A stretch of DNA of 64,000 nucleotides from Fibrobacter sp. UWH6 (GCF_900142465.1 NZ_FRAX01000003.1:271846-335845); one strand, 5' to 3'; shown: positions 26,584 through 34,959, counted from the first letter of the stretch. The notes: generated by a model not told the origin, from the sequence alone. Translations and numbers: made by a program.

Positions 26584-27966
26584 ATGAACATTTTAAGAGT
26601 CGTGGCATTTATCGGCGCGTTGGCAGCATTTTCCATTGCCAGCCAAACCGTATCCATTTTTGTGAAAGACCCTGCAGAATTAGAGAATCTTCAGCAGAAC
26701 TTGGAAAACATCAAGACCGAATTAGGCGAAAGCAATCCTCAAATTGACGAGCTGTTGACCCGAGCATCCAAGATTGCAGAAATGAACAACCGCTGTTCCA
26801 TGATTTCCATCAACGACGTGCTGGACGAGGAATGCGGACATTTCTATTCCGTGGACCTGCCCGAATTCGAAGCCCAGTACATGGAACTGACAGGTGAATT
26901 AAGCTTGAACGCCGTTAAGGTTGGAAACACCCTGGCAGAGCGCACCGAACAGATTCAGGTCTGCGCAAACACCCTGGGCGGAATTCTCGTTTCCAAGGAA
27001 AAGATGTTACGCATGGATGGCGAAATCGCATTGGAACCTTTGAATCTAGAAGGGGCCTTTGACGCGACCTATGATTTCAACCTATACTTTGATGCAGAGC
27101 GCATGAAGGTGCAGCAAAACCTGCTGGAACGCTGGGTGGAAAAGTGCAGCGAAGTCGTAGTCCGTCAAGCACACGATGAATTCGCACCCCTATTCGTCGA
27201 TCGAATCAAAGTAATAAATGACTCTCTAGAAAAGAACAAAGCCAATATGAAGATCGTGCTGGAACCTGAATACCTGGATTTTTATCTGGATATGAACAGA
27301 CCGGTTGCGGGTTCCTACTTTCTAAACGGAGCGCAGATCTTTAATGTTGAATCCCTACCCTCCGGCAGAAACTTCTCGCACATCATCGTCAGTGCAGTAG
27401 ACAAGAAAGTGAACCTGCCCCTGGGAACCGACGGCAAAATGCAGAACTTTAGAGGCCGTGTGGAATTCACAGCCGCCTACCAGGAAAAGGACCTGATGGG
27501 CCGCTGGATTTGGGGAAGCCAGAAGGACATTCGACGCGCCAAGGCGAAGGGAGATATTTCCTCTGAAATTGTTATGGGTGATTCCACAAAACCTGCACCA
27601 GTCGTCAAGAAGTTGGCTTCCATTGACACAACTGCACTCATCACTTCTGTAGCAGATTCCGCAGTCCAGGAAACACCGAAGGATGTTGCCGCCAACGATG
27701 CCGCCAAGGACGCTTCCGCACAGGACAAGGGAAGCAAGAAATCCTGGATTCCGCCCGCTATCGCAGGGGCTGTCATGATTGGCGGTGGTGTAATGGCCGC
27801 AGTCTTCAACAGCAAGGCCAAGAAGGAAAGCGAAAAGAAAACGCTTACCCGTAAAGAATACGACGACCGTTGTGATAAGATTGAAAACGCACAGACGTTG
27901 CGCGCCGTTGGTTTTGGTATAGCCGCCGTGGGCCTTGTAGGCATAGGCGTCACACTGCTTTTCTAA
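26584..27966 (+). CDS. Envelope protein A1: coiled exported protein with C-terminal membrane hairpin
   Basis: 460 residues, family not recognised. A signal peptide (about 1-20, ending IAS) is followed by a coiled-coil-like stretch (VKDPAELENLQQNLENI), a Cys-containing conserved core (NNRCSMISINDVLDEEC), a beta-rich middle (FDATYDFNLYFD) and an Ala/Lys/Asp linker. The end carries two glycine-rich hydrophobic segments (about 388-405 and 440-460) and terminal Phe. Most of the chain is thus periplasmic, anchored by the hairpin. The paralogue at 38930 is highly similar along its whole length. The lipoprotein gene follows at 12 bases, so they form a cassette. Function unknown. Confidence 0.75.
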   Translation: MNILRVVAFIGALAAFSIASQTVSIFVKDPAELENLQQNLENIKTELGESNPQIDELLTRASKIAEMNNRCSMISINDVLDEECGHFYSVDLPEFEAQYMELTGELSLNAVKVGNTLAERTEQIQVCANTLGGILVSKEKMLRMDGEIALEPLNLEGAFDATYDFNLYFDAERMKVQQNLLERWVEKCSEVVVRQAHDEFAPLFVDRIKVINDSLEKNKANMKIVLEPEYLDFYLDMNRPVAGSYFLNGAQIFNVESLPSGRNFSHIIVSAVDKKVNLPLGTDGKMQNFRGRVEFTAAYQEKDLMGRWIWGSQKDIRRAKAKGDISSEIVMGDSTKPAPVVKKLASIDTTALITSVADSAVQETPKDVAANDAAKDASAQDKGSKKSWIPPAIAGAVMIGGGVMAAVFNSKAKKESEKKTLTRKEYDDRCDKIENAQTLRAVGFGIAAVGLVGIGVTLLF

Positions 27967-27978
27967 GGAGAGGATGAT

Positions 27979-29280
27979 ATGAAATTGAATAATCTGAGCA
28001 ATCCCTCCCGTGTCATCCTGAGCAACCTCGCCCGCGTCATTCTGAGCAAAGCGAAGAATCCAGTCCTTGCCGCCTCCCTCGTCGCATTTGCAGCCTGTTC
28101 CGACTACCTGGAAGACTTCCAGGACAAGTATGACGACGGCAATGCCTTCGCCGAAATAACCAGCGACAGCGACAATGGTGACGACGACGGCAGCAGCGAC
28201 AGCAAACTCAGTTCTTCCAACGGTGGCGACAGCGACGTCGAATCTTCCGACAGCACGGACAGTTCCAGTTCCGCTGCCGACCCAGGCAGTTCTTCTTCTG
28301 TTGCAGAATCCAGCAGCAGTGCTTTCAAGCCTTGCACCGGCACCGTGATTTATGACGCGGAAGAAGATTCGGTGTATAATAGATTTGGTCGAAAATTTAT
28401 TACGTTTGTCCAAGAGTATGGCTCAGATTGGAGCAAAACAAGTCCAGACGGAGTAACAGCATATCTTCCTCAGGAGGGCTTATTAATAATGCCTTTGGTA
28501 GAATCCCCAGATACCATGAATATTGAACCTTGGGGTGGATTCTGTGTTGAATACACTGGTTCAGGAGTTCTACATGCTAACGTCGTCGATGGGAGTAGCG
28601 CTAATAAACCTATTTTGCTTTACAAAGAGATGCCTAATACAAATGGCGAAAAAAGTTCATTCACATGGTCATGGAATGAAAATGTAGGTTTGATGGAGAA
28701 ACAAGAAGACAATGGCAGCTCAGAAGGATTTTCAATAGAAAAGGTAGAATCAATCAATTTTATCAGCTATTTGGGTAATAGTTCTATAACCATTCATAAA
28801 ATCACAACATTGAAGCCCAATGTTTCTATTGACGAATACTTAAAATGCGACGGCTCGACTATTACACCACAACATATCGAATACTGGTCGTCCTTAGGTT
28901 CTTTTCAGGAAAGAACATATCTAAAACCCGGTAGTGAATACAATATTACTTTATTAGGAAACAACACTGTTCTTGTGAATCATCCAGACGATCAGGTAAG
29001 GTTGGCCCAAGCCAAAGGTTTCTGTATAGAATATTCTTCAGACAAAAATTTCTTGTTATCATTTCACCGCTACGAGACGAACGGCACACTTACAAATGAT
29101 AGTGCAAATGTCTCCATTTACAAAGGGGAGAAAAAGATTTCTTACATACTATGGCAGGATTTAGAAAGAAGATTTGGTAGTTTTTCTTCAACTAATATAC
29201 ATTTACTAACATTCAGTGCTAAACAAACCGAAAACGACACAACAAATATATTAATCAGTCGAATGACTCTAATCAATTAA
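27979..29280 (+). CDS. Lipoprotein B1 with two W-G-C-EY repeat domains
   Basis: 433 residues, family not recognised. The lipobox is AFAAC, after an unusually long n-region (RVILSNLARVILSKAKNPV) that corresponds to a dispersed DNA repeat. A Ser/Asp-rich linker (about 50-115) leads to two ~160-residue units. The first starts CTGTVIYDA and contains WGGFCVEYT and IHKITTLKP; the second starts CDGSTI and contains AKGFCIEYS. The paralogue at 40339 shares the DYLE-FQDKY start and has three such units. The lower GC of the second half compared with neighbours suggests fast evolution or transfer. A surface-exposed binding protein is plausible. A terminator follows at 29311. Confidence 0.72.
   Translation: MKLNNLSNPSRVILSNLARVILSKAKNPVLAASLVAFAACSDYLEDFQDKYDDGNAFAEITSDSDNGDDDGSSDSKLSSSNGGDSDVESSDSTDSSSSAADPGSSSSVAESSSSAFKPCTGTVIYDAEEDSVYNRFGRKFITFVQEYGSDWSKTSPDGVTAYLPQEGLLIMPLVESPDTMNIEPWGGFCVEYTGSGVLHANVVDGSSANKPILLYKEMPNTNGEKSSFTWSWNENVGLMEKQEDNGSSEGFSIEKVESINFISYLGNSSITIHKITTLKPNVSIDEYLKCDGSTITPQHIEYWSSLGSFQERTYLKPGSEYNITLLGNNTVLVNHPDDQVRLAQAKGFCIEYSSDKNFLLSFHRYETNGTLTNDSANVSIYKGEKKISYILWQDLERRFGSFSSTNIHLLTFSAKQTENDTTNILISRMTLIN
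28007..28064 (+). repeat. Two copies of a dispersed repeat inside a lipoprotein signal sequence
   Basis: CCCGTGTCATCCTGAGCAAC and CCCGCGTCATTCTGAGCAAA (continuing GCGAAGAATCCAGT) are adjacent and read RVILS in frame. Related copies occur in the porin gene (34702) and feoB (35879-35987). Confidence 0.7.
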
Positions 29281-29310
29281 AAAAACAAGACAAGTCAGTA
29301 TATAAAAAAG

Positions 29311-29347
29311 GGACTGATGAAGAAATCATCAGTCCTAATTTTTTTCG
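29311..29347 (+). terminator. Rho-independent terminator of cassette 1
   Basis: GGACTGATGA, five-base loop, TCATCAGTCC, then TAATTTTTTT, 30 bases after the lipoprotein stop. Confidence 0.9.
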
Positions 29348-29418
29348 ATTCACACTCATTTCCATCTTCGAGCGTTAATTCCAGTACCGATCAGCATTAA
29401 GAAAATGATGGGAATGTA

Positions 29419-29447
29419 TTTACAAAACAGTTAGCTTTAACTAACTT
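29419..29447 (+). promoter_or_regulatory. DtxR-type operator in the HD-GYP gene promoter
   Basis: TTTACA (29419-29424) and TAACTT (29442-29447) are 17 bases apart. The palindrome GTTAGCTTTAACTAAC (core TTAG-N6-CTAA at 29431-29444) lies in the spacer. The expected start of transcription leaves a short leader with GGAGGG before the ATG at 29471. The same arrangement occurs upstream of the dtxR gene. Confidence 0.6.
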
Positions 29448-29470
29448 TAAGTCATCGGAAGGAGGGTCAC

Positions 29471-30076
29471 ATGTCAGCCTTATCTCAATACCATGACTTA
29501 ATCTTGTGCGTCGTTTCCGCCCTGGAAGCAAGAGATTCCTACACCAGTTTCCATTCCTCCCGCGTAGCGGAAATGGTGGAAGCCCTTTGCAGGTTTTTAG
29601 GCATCACCGGCGATCAGGAAGAACTATTCCATATTTCGGCACACTTGCATGACGTTGGGAAAATTGGCATACGCGACGACGTTCTTTTAAAAGCAGGACG
29701 ATTGAATGATGAAGAATGGGAAATCATGAAATCCCATTCTTTGCAAGGTTACGAAATTTTACGGAAGGCAAAGCTATTTGAGAACGTAGCTATCATTGTA
29801 CGCGGACACCACGAACGCTGGGACGGTAAAGGTTATCCCGATGGACTGTCCGGCGCAAACATTCCCCTGGGTTCAAGAATTATCGCAATCGCCGATTCCA
29901 TCGACGCCATGATTTCGGACCGTCCCTACAGAAAGGGCATGGATGTGTCCATCTGCAGAAGCGAAATAGAAAAGAACGCCGGAATCATGTACGATCCCGA
30001 CGTGGTTAAAGTCGCTTTGGAAAATTGGGATGATTTAATTAAATCGGGCACTGCCGTCTGCGCCATGCAGAGTTAA
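29471..30076 (+). CDS. HD-GYP domain phosphohydrolase
   Basis: 201 residues, nearly only an HD-GYP domain. The metal-ligand motifs are complete: FHSSRV (first His), HLHDVGKIGI (HD), the HHERWDGKGYPDGL block (HHE and GYP) and IAIADSIDAM. Such proteins usually hydrolyse c-di-GMP or cGAMP, or act as metal-dependent phosphatases. No sensory or receiver domain is attached, so control is likely transcriptional. A TTAG-N6-CTAA box in its promoter places it in the putative DtxR regulon. It converges with the P-type ATPase gene and the two stop codons overlap. Confidence 0.88.
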   Translation: MSALSQYHDLILCVVSALEARDSYTSFHSSRVAEMVEALCRFLGITGDQEELFHISAHLHDVGKIGIRDDVLLKAGRLNDEEWEIMKSHSLQGYEILRKAKLFENVAIIVRGHHERWDGKGYPDGLSGANIPLGSRIIAIADSIDAMISDRPYRKGMDVSICRSEIEKNAGIMYDPDVVKVALENWDDLIKSGTAVCAMQS

Positions 30077-32175
30077 GTTCCAATTTTAGTCATACTTTTG
30101 GCACAAATAGCCATGGTAGAAGCATTGTGCAAAAATGCCGACGTGGTGGGAGAAAGGAATCCGAAGAATCCACCCGCAAGCAAACCCGTATTAAAGGCGA
30201 CGATGAACTTATAGTTGGATTGGATTCGATCCATCAGCTTTTGGCTCAGAACGCGAAGCTCAGCCAAGTCTTCCAGATTTTCCCCTCGGAGAGTAACGTC
30301 CGCAGTTTCCCGGGCAAAGTCGGAAGCATCGCTCATGGCAACAGAAACGTTTGCCGCAGCCAAAGCGGGAGCATCGTTAATGCCATCCCCCACCATAATG
30401 ACGCGTTTGCCTTCTGCTTTCATCCGTTCCACGTAATTGTGTTTGTCTTCGGGCAAAACTTGTGCGTAGAACGTGTCTATTCCCAGGATTTCAGCGGTAC
30501 GTTCCGCAGCCTTCTGGCTGTCGCCGGTGATCATGACCACATTCTTGATGCCCGTTTCTCGCAGGCGTTTGATAGCGACGGCAGCCTCTTCTCGCGGAGG
30601 GTCGCTAATGCACAAGACACCAGCCAACTTGCCGCCAATACCCAAGTAGATGACGGATGCGGCACCGCCCACTTCTTCGATGGTCGCCTGCTGTTGTTCC
30701 GTCACGAGAACCTTTTCGTCTTCAATAACAAAATGCCTGCTACCGATGACAGCCCTCTCACCTCTAAGGGTTGTGGCAATACCATGAGCCACAATGTACT
30801 TTACATCCGCATGCTCTTCGGCATGATCGATGCCACGTTCCGCGGCACCATTTACAATAGCGCGGGCCATGCTGTGAGGGAAATGTTCCTCGATGCAGGC
30901 AGCTATCTTTAAAATTTCTTCTTCGGAACGACCACCAAAGGCAATAATCTTCTGAAGCTTCGGTTCTGCCTTGGTCAAAGTTCCCGTCTTATCGAAAACG
31001 ACAGTATCAGCCAAGGCAAATTCCTCAAGATACTTGCCACCCTTTACCGTCATATTTCTATCGGCGGCCTCACGCAAGGCTGAAATTACGGAGATAGGCG
31101 TAGAAAGTTTAATGGCGCAGGAATAATCCACCATCAAGATGGAAACGGCCTTGGTAATGTTCCGGGTAAACAGAAGAGTCAAGCCAAATCCCAGGAAACT
31201 GAAGGGGACGATGCTGTCAGCCAAATGCTCTGCGCGGCTCTGAATGCCAGCCTTCAAATCTTCGCTATGGTCAATGAGCTCGATGATTTTCTGAATCTTG
31301 GTGTTGTCATTCACCGCACGGACTTCCACGACGATGGAACCTTCGTCTAGGAGGGTGCCCGCAAATACTGTCTTTCCCGCATTCTTCAACACAGCCTTTG
31401 ATTCGCCCGTCATGGTGGATTCGTTCACTAAAGCTTCGCCTTCTACAACTGTTCCATCCACAGGAATCATGGCACCATCGCGGATTCTCACCAAGTCACC
31501 CGGCACCACGTCCTTCAAGTCAACTAAGGTGTCCACGCCATTTTTAACCACCCAGACTTTGTCCACTTTTACAGCAAGGCTGCCCGTAAGCGCTGTGCGG
31601 GTGCGAGCCTTGGTGTAATCTTCCAATAAGCCAGAAACCCCTAGCAGGAACATAACCGTACCTGCGGACTCATAATTTTTCTGGAGCATGGAGGCTCCAA
31701 TGGCGGCACCATCCAGAACTTCGACGGTCAACTTACCTTCTGCAAGAGTGAATAATCCCTTAGCCACATATTTGAGGCCGCGGAAAACCGTTATGGCCGT
31801 TCGAATCGGCAAAGGAACAAACCAGCGCATCAGATAGCGGCGAGCTATCATTTTGCACAGGCTGTTCTGGAAATTGTCATCCAGGGATTGCAACTGGTAA
31901 TCCGTATCCGGATCCACTTCGGGCAATTCCCTCGGTTTTAAGGCAGTTACAAAATCCAGAATCATCTGGCGATTTTCAGCAGTTATTTCTGCAGATTCAT
32001 CGCTGCCATAGTTCAGCAAAAGGCTTCCATTGGCACTATGGATTACCGCAGACTTTACGCAAGGAATCCCCACGCAAGCCTTATGGATACGGCCTTCAAA
32101 CTTAGGTTCAAAGGCGTAAGGACCACAGCGAAAACGGATACGCCCCGGCCGATCGTATGCGATTCTGAATTTCAT
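30073..32175 (-). CDS. P1B-type metal ATPase lacking CPC motif (FezB/P1B-6-like)
   Basis: 700 residues from the ATG at 32175. The N-terminal ~80 residues are HMA-like but without CxxC and carry the arginine-rich PGRIRFR. The actuator motif TGES is at about 256-259, the phosphorylation site DKTGTLT at 395, and the hinge GDGINDAP near 610. The membrane motif normally reading CPC is here DYSCAIKLSTP (about 350-360), so the classical Cu, Zn and Cd groups are unlikely. The Arg-rich HMA-like start and absent CPC recall the P1B-6 ATPases (FezB) of ferrosome loci; from memory, not tested. It lies 36 bases after a small one-TM gene. Its promoter carries iron-box-like half sites. Confidence 0.85.
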   Translation of the reverse strand: MKFRIAYDRPGRIRFRCGPYAFEPKFEGRIHKACVGIPCVKSAVIHSANGSLLLNYGSDESAEITAENRQMILDFVTALKPRELPEVDPDTDYQLQSLDDNFQNSLCKMIARRYLMRWFVPLPIRTAITVFRGLKYVAKGLFTLAEGKLTVEVLDGAAIGASMLQKNYESAGTVMFLLGVSGLLEDYTKARTRTALTGSLAVKVDKVWVVKNGVDTLVDLKDVVPGDLVRIRDGAMIPVDGTVVEGEALVNESTMTGESKAVLKNAGKTVFAGTLLDEGSIVVEVRAVNDNTKIQKIIELIDHSEDLKAGIQSRAEHLADSIVPFSFLGFGLTLLFTRNITKAVSILMVDYSCAIKLSTPISVISALREAADRNMTVKGGKYLEEFALADTVVFDKTGTLTKAEPKLQKIIAFGGRSEEEILKIAACIEEHFPHSMARAIVNGAAERGIDHAEEHADVKYIVAHGIATTLRGERAVIGSRHFVIEDEKVLVTEQQQATIEEVGGAASVIYLGIGGKLAGVLCISDPPREEAAVAIKRLRETGIKNVVMITGDSQKAAERTAEILGIDTFYAQVLPEDKHNYVERMKAEGKRVIMVGDGINDAPALAAANVSVAMSDASDFARETADVTLRGENLEDLAELRVLSQKLMDRIQSNYKFIVAFNTGLLAGGFFGFLSPTTSAFLHNASTMAICAKSMTKIGT

Positions 32176-32210
32176 AAACTTACCTACACAAGATGACTTG
32201 ACAAGAAAAA

Positions 32211-32438
32211 TTACTTGTCCAAGCCTGCTTCGGACTTGGCGTCGTTGCAAATGTCGTTAGCTTCGTCTTTCATATCCTGGAAGGCAGCCTTGGCATCGGC
32301 AGAGAACTTCATGCCGTGAGCAAGGCCAGTTACAGCAAGTTCACGAGTTTTCTTTGCCTTGAGCACTTTCTTGGTAATAGCGGAGCCAACAGCACCAGCA
32401 ACCACCAACCAGAACTTTTCATTTTTGAAGATAGACAT
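32211..32438 (-). CDS. Small one-TM protein, partner of the P-type ATPase (DUF6110/PacL-like)
   Basis: 75 residues, with a strong AAGGAG before the ATG. A single hydrophobic segment (about 9-22, FWLVVAGAVGSAI) is followed by basic KKVLKAKKTR and an amphipathic helix ending in Asp/Glu-rich residues with one Cys (EANDICNDAK). The pattern resembles small proteins encoded beside P1B ATPases: DUF6110 in anaerobes and the DUF1490/PacL proteins beside mycobacterial CtpC. A chaperone or scaffold for the ATPase, or a ferrosome structural part, is plausible. It is first in the transcript with the ATPase gene. Confidence 0.7.
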   Translation of the reverse strand: MSIFKNEKFWLVVAGAVGSAITKKVLKAKKTRELAVTGLAHGMKFSADAKAAFQDMKDEANDICNDAKSEAGLDK

Positions 32439-32464
32439 AGGTTACTCCTTGTTAATTTTTAACT

Positions 32465-32493
32465 AAGTTAGACACTCTAATTTTGTTAGCCAA
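32465..32493 (-). promoter_or_regulatory. Promoter with DtxR-type boxes for the small protein and ATPase
   Basis: On the minus strand TTGGCT (32488-32493), 17 bases, TAACTT (32465-32470). TTAGAGTGTCTAA (32468-32480) covers spacer and -10 and is TTAG-N5-CTAA, one base shorter than the other boxes; a further TTAGCTGGTCTAA (32504-32516) lies just upstream. The leader of about 20 bases carries the ribosome site. Confidence 0.55.
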
Positions 32494-32524
32494 TTTAACT
32501 TTGTTAGACCAGCTAACTTTTATT

Positions 32525-32953
32525 TTAAGCCAAAGCTAAAGCCTTGCCCTGTTCCTGACACTTAGCCTTTGCGTCGTCATCGGGAGCATTTTCAACAGCC
32601 AAGGGTTCATCCACAAGGTTCAAGCCCGCGGCAACTGCATCCTCTTTCCAGGGAGTCATATATTCGCCGCCGCCCCAGCCGTATGAACCGAAAAGAGCCA
32701 CCTTCTTGCCAGCAAGAGCAGGTTTCATCTTTTCATAAAGAGGCTGAAATTCGCTGTCTTCCAATTCTTCGGCACCCATGGCAGGGCAACCTAGAGCAAA
32801 CTTTTCAAACACCGCTGCAGAATCTGCAGAAAACTCGGTGGTATGAAAAATTGAAACGTCTCCGCCGACAGCTTGTGCGCCAGCAGCAATTTCCTTCGCC
32901 ATCATTTCGGTATTTCCGGTTCCGGACCAATAAATAACTGCAATTTTACTCAT
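32525..32953 (-). CDS. Flavodoxin
   Basis: 142 residues, short-chain type. The FMN phosphate loop reads WSGTGNTEMMA (about 9-19), an aromatic-flanked GSYGWGGGEYM loop lies near 88-98, and the core strands AVIYWSG and KVALFGSYGW are present. A one-electron carrier that replaces ferredoxin when iron is scarce, which fits its place after the DUF3793 gene (25-base gap) and its probable control by the iron-box promoter upstream of that gene. Confidence 0.93.
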   Translation of the reverse strand: MSKIAVIYWSGTGNTEMMAKEIAAGAQAVGGDVSIFHTTEFSADSAAVFEKFALGCPAMGAEELEDSEFQPLYEKMKPALAGKKVALFGSYGWGGGEYMTPWKEDAVAAGLNLVDEPLAVENAPDDDAKAKCQEQGKALALA

Positions 32954-32978
32954 TTTATTTTTCCTTTTTTTTAGTAAA

Positions 32979-33539
32979 TCAACTTGCGACAGTCAAGCGT
33001 TCCAAGGAAGCACCCTGTTCAAATCGAGTCCAAAGAATCTCCTTGCATTTTTTAAAGACCTCAAAAATATGCATGGAATTTTGAACGTCGTTATAAACCT
33101 TCCAACAGCCTATTTGCTTGTAATTTCTGCCTCCGTTGGCGATAAAATCCCGCACATCATCCAAGGGATATCCCAGAAAAACCCCTACTTCATGGGGAAA
33201 ACAAACAGATTTCATCATGCGCTTTCGAAACGATTTTAGCAAGGAATCCACATCGAATTTCGCATACCCGAATCTTTTCAGGAAATTCTGGATTTCACAA
33301 GAACAGGTAAGAGATCTAAGCGCACAATCCCTATAGACATAGATGTAATAACAGCCTCTTTTCTCTGCAACAACCTTGACAAAAACGCCTTTAGGATTCA
33401 AAACCTTATTCCAGCGGGAAAGAAGATTGCATAACAGAAGGCCGTCGGCAATTTCAAGGCAGAATAAATTCCCCACCTTTACGCCAGCTAGTGTAGGCGC
33501 ACATTGCCGAACGAGACATGAATCAAACATTCTAGCCAT
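32979..33539 (-). CDS. DUF3793 family protein
   Basis: 186 residues. Matches the DUF3793 pattern from memory: CAPTLAGVKVGNLFCL near the N-terminus and FPHEVGVFLGYPLDDVRDFI followed by GCWKVY in the second half. The family is known by name only; members often lie beside flavodoxin and iron-uptake genes in anaerobes. Two starts are possible (33539 or 33530). The promoter -10 lies only four bases before 33539, so the transcript may be leaderless. Probably cotranscribed with the flavodoxin gene. Confidence 0.8.
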   Translation of the reverse strand: MARMFDSCLVRQCAPTLAGVKVGNLFCLEIADGLLLCNLLSRWNKVLNPKGVFVKVVAEKRGCYYIYVYRDCALRSLTCSCEIQNFLKRFGYAKFDVDSLLKSFRKRMMKSVCFPHEVGVFLGYPLDDVRDFIANGGRNYKQIGCWKVYNDVQNSMHIFEVFKKCKEILWTRFEQGASLERLTVAS

Positions 33540-33541
33540 AA

Positions 33542-33572
33542 TTAGATTAGTCTAACTTTAATTTTTTGCCAA
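33542..33572 (-). promoter_or_regulatory. DtxR-type box over the promoter of the DUF3793-flavodoxin genes
   Basis: On the minus strand TTGGCA (33567-33572), 17 bases, TAATCT (33544-33549). The box TTAGACTAATCTAA (33542-33555) overlaps the -10. Transcription would begin at or near the start codon. Confidence 0.6.
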
Positions 33573-33578
33573 ATATAT

Positions 33579-33655
33579 CCCGCCCGCGGCATTTACCGGG
33601 GCGGGAAACCCTCCAGCTCAATGAGGTAACATAACTTTGAGCTGGCGGAGGTTTT
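33579..33655 (-). terminator. Paired hairpins after the porin gene
   Basis: One stem pairs CCTCC..AGCTCAA (33610-33621) with TTGAGCT..GGAGG (33637-33651); a second GC-rich stem pairs CCCGCC with GGCGGG (33579-33605). They separate the minus-strand porin gene from the DUF3793 promoter. No strong T-run, so termination is only probable. Confidence 0.45.
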
Positions 33656-33666
33656 ATGGCATTTTC

Positions 33667-34806
33667 TTAAAAGGCGAAGACGGTTTCCACACCAAGCTGC
33701 AAGCTAATGTCGTCATTGTCGCCGTAGTCATCACCCAGGGGCTTATTCAGCATACCGAAGCCGGTAATTTCAAGACCTTCTACAGGGGCAAAGTAAAGAC
33801 GGAGGCCTGCAGCAAAGGAACCCAAATCCTCATCGCTATCCAAGGTGTTGCTGTGGTATTCCAGCGGGATTCCCAAGGTAAGAGCGCCCACCAAATTCAG
33901 GCTGGGTTCCACATAGGCAAAGAAGTATTCCGGGATTTCTTCACCGTGATCGATGGGAGCATCTTCGTCAAAGAGAGCGTAGAATGCGGTTGCCTTGATG
34001 TTAAAGCCACCCACTTCAAAAGAGGGTTCCACCAGGAAGGCATGAGTTGCACCCGGTTCATCTTCACCAAGGGCATCCACATGGAGACCATACACGGCGT
34101 GGAATCCGAAGCCGCCAAATTTCAGGTTGGCATCCACACCAGCGTGGAGTTCATTGTGTTTCGGTTCCTGATAGGACTTGTAATCCACATAGGGGCGCAA
34201 AGTGTGTTCACCTAAGCCCAATTCATAAGCCAAGTGAGCGTCATAGGCGACGCCTACGCACGTTTCCTCACCATCTTCTTCAGCGCAAACTTGATTATCG
34301 TTGTCACCGCGACCAAAGCCGAGGCCAAAAACAAAACCATTAAAGTCAACTTCAACTCCTCGAATATCGTGTTCAGCCATACCAGCGGCATTGTCGGCAG
34401 GATCGTCGTAGCCGTAGTAGTTCAGGAAAGCTCCCTCAGAAAAAGTCAAGTCACCGGCCTTGACCACAAAATTTTCGCTCTTGGTGTACTGAACGAATGC
34501 GCCATTGTAAATAGCGGCAGGATCAGTAGATTCGCCATCCGCTTCTAACTGCACCTCTGCAGACCACTGGTCATTAAACTTCACACCCACATTAAAATCA
34601 AAAGTAGAGGCATAGTTATGGGACTTTGGACCATCGCTAAAAAGATCGCCGGTGTAGGCATCGAATTCCACTTCACCAGAGAAAGAGACTTCAGGGCCCT
34701 TAGATCCCTCGACTTCGCTCGGGATGACAGTCGATCGCTCTTCGGCGTGGGCGGAAACTGCGGCGAGGGAAACAGCCATAAGGCCAAATGCTAAACGAGA
34801 TTTCAT
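33667..34806 (-). CDS. Outer-membrane porin-like beta-barrel protein, putative iron-regulated
   Basis: 379 residues, start supported by AAGGAGTAATA. The signal peptide (about 1-21, ending SAHA) precedes a chain of alternating beta-strands rich in Asp/Glu and aromatics, with a short FNVGVKF pattern, ending VETVFAF with terminal Phe. Conserved family not identified. The acidic loops (GYDDPADNA, DEDAPIDHGEE) could favour metal cations. The residues STVIPSEVEGSK just after the signal peptide come from a dispersed DNA repeat. A perfect 14-base palindrome sits in its promoter, so it probably belongs to the metal regulon and may admit metal ions for FeoB. Confidence 0.75.
   Translation of the reverse strand: MKSRLAFGLMAVSLAAVSAHAEERSTVIPSEVEGSKGPEVSFSGEVEFDAYTGDLFSDGPKSHNYASTFDFNVGVKFNDQWSAEVQLEADGESTDPAAIYNGAFVQYTKSENFVVKAGDLTFSEGAFLNYYGYDDPADNAAGMAEHDIRGVEVDFNGFVFGLGFGRGDNDNQVCAEEDGEETCVGVAYDAHLAYELGLGEHTLRPYVDYKSYQEPKHNELHAGVDANLKFGGFGFHAVYGLHVDALGEDEPGATHAFLVEPSFEVGGFNIKATAFYALFDEDAPIDHGEEIPEYFFAYVEPSLNLVGALTLGIPLEYHSNTLDSDEDLGSFAAGLRLYFAPVEGLEITGFGMLNKPLGDDYGDNDDISLQLGVETVFAF
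34702..34730 (-). repeat. Dispersed repeat copy inside the porin gene
   Basis: On the minus strand it reads CTGTCATCCCGAGCGAAGTC and onward GAGGGATCT, encoding VIPSEVEGS in frame. Same type as the copies at 28007 and 35879. Confidence 0.65.
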
Positions 34807-34959
34807 TATTACTCCTTAGGGTAGATGTGTGTGATTTAAAAATCTTCTTGCCAAATTTTTGCAAATATCGTGCCATTGAAAAACACCTTGTTTTAGGCGA
34901 TTTTCCTTACATAGCATGAAAAAAGAGAAAACTTGTTTACGAAAGATTGTCGTGTTTAA

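Noticed and set aside
26584..27966. C-terminal segments of the A proteins as outer-membrane beta strands because of the final Phe
   Set aside because: The segments are 18-20 hydrophobic Gly/Ala-rich residues without alternation, so helical TMs are more likely.
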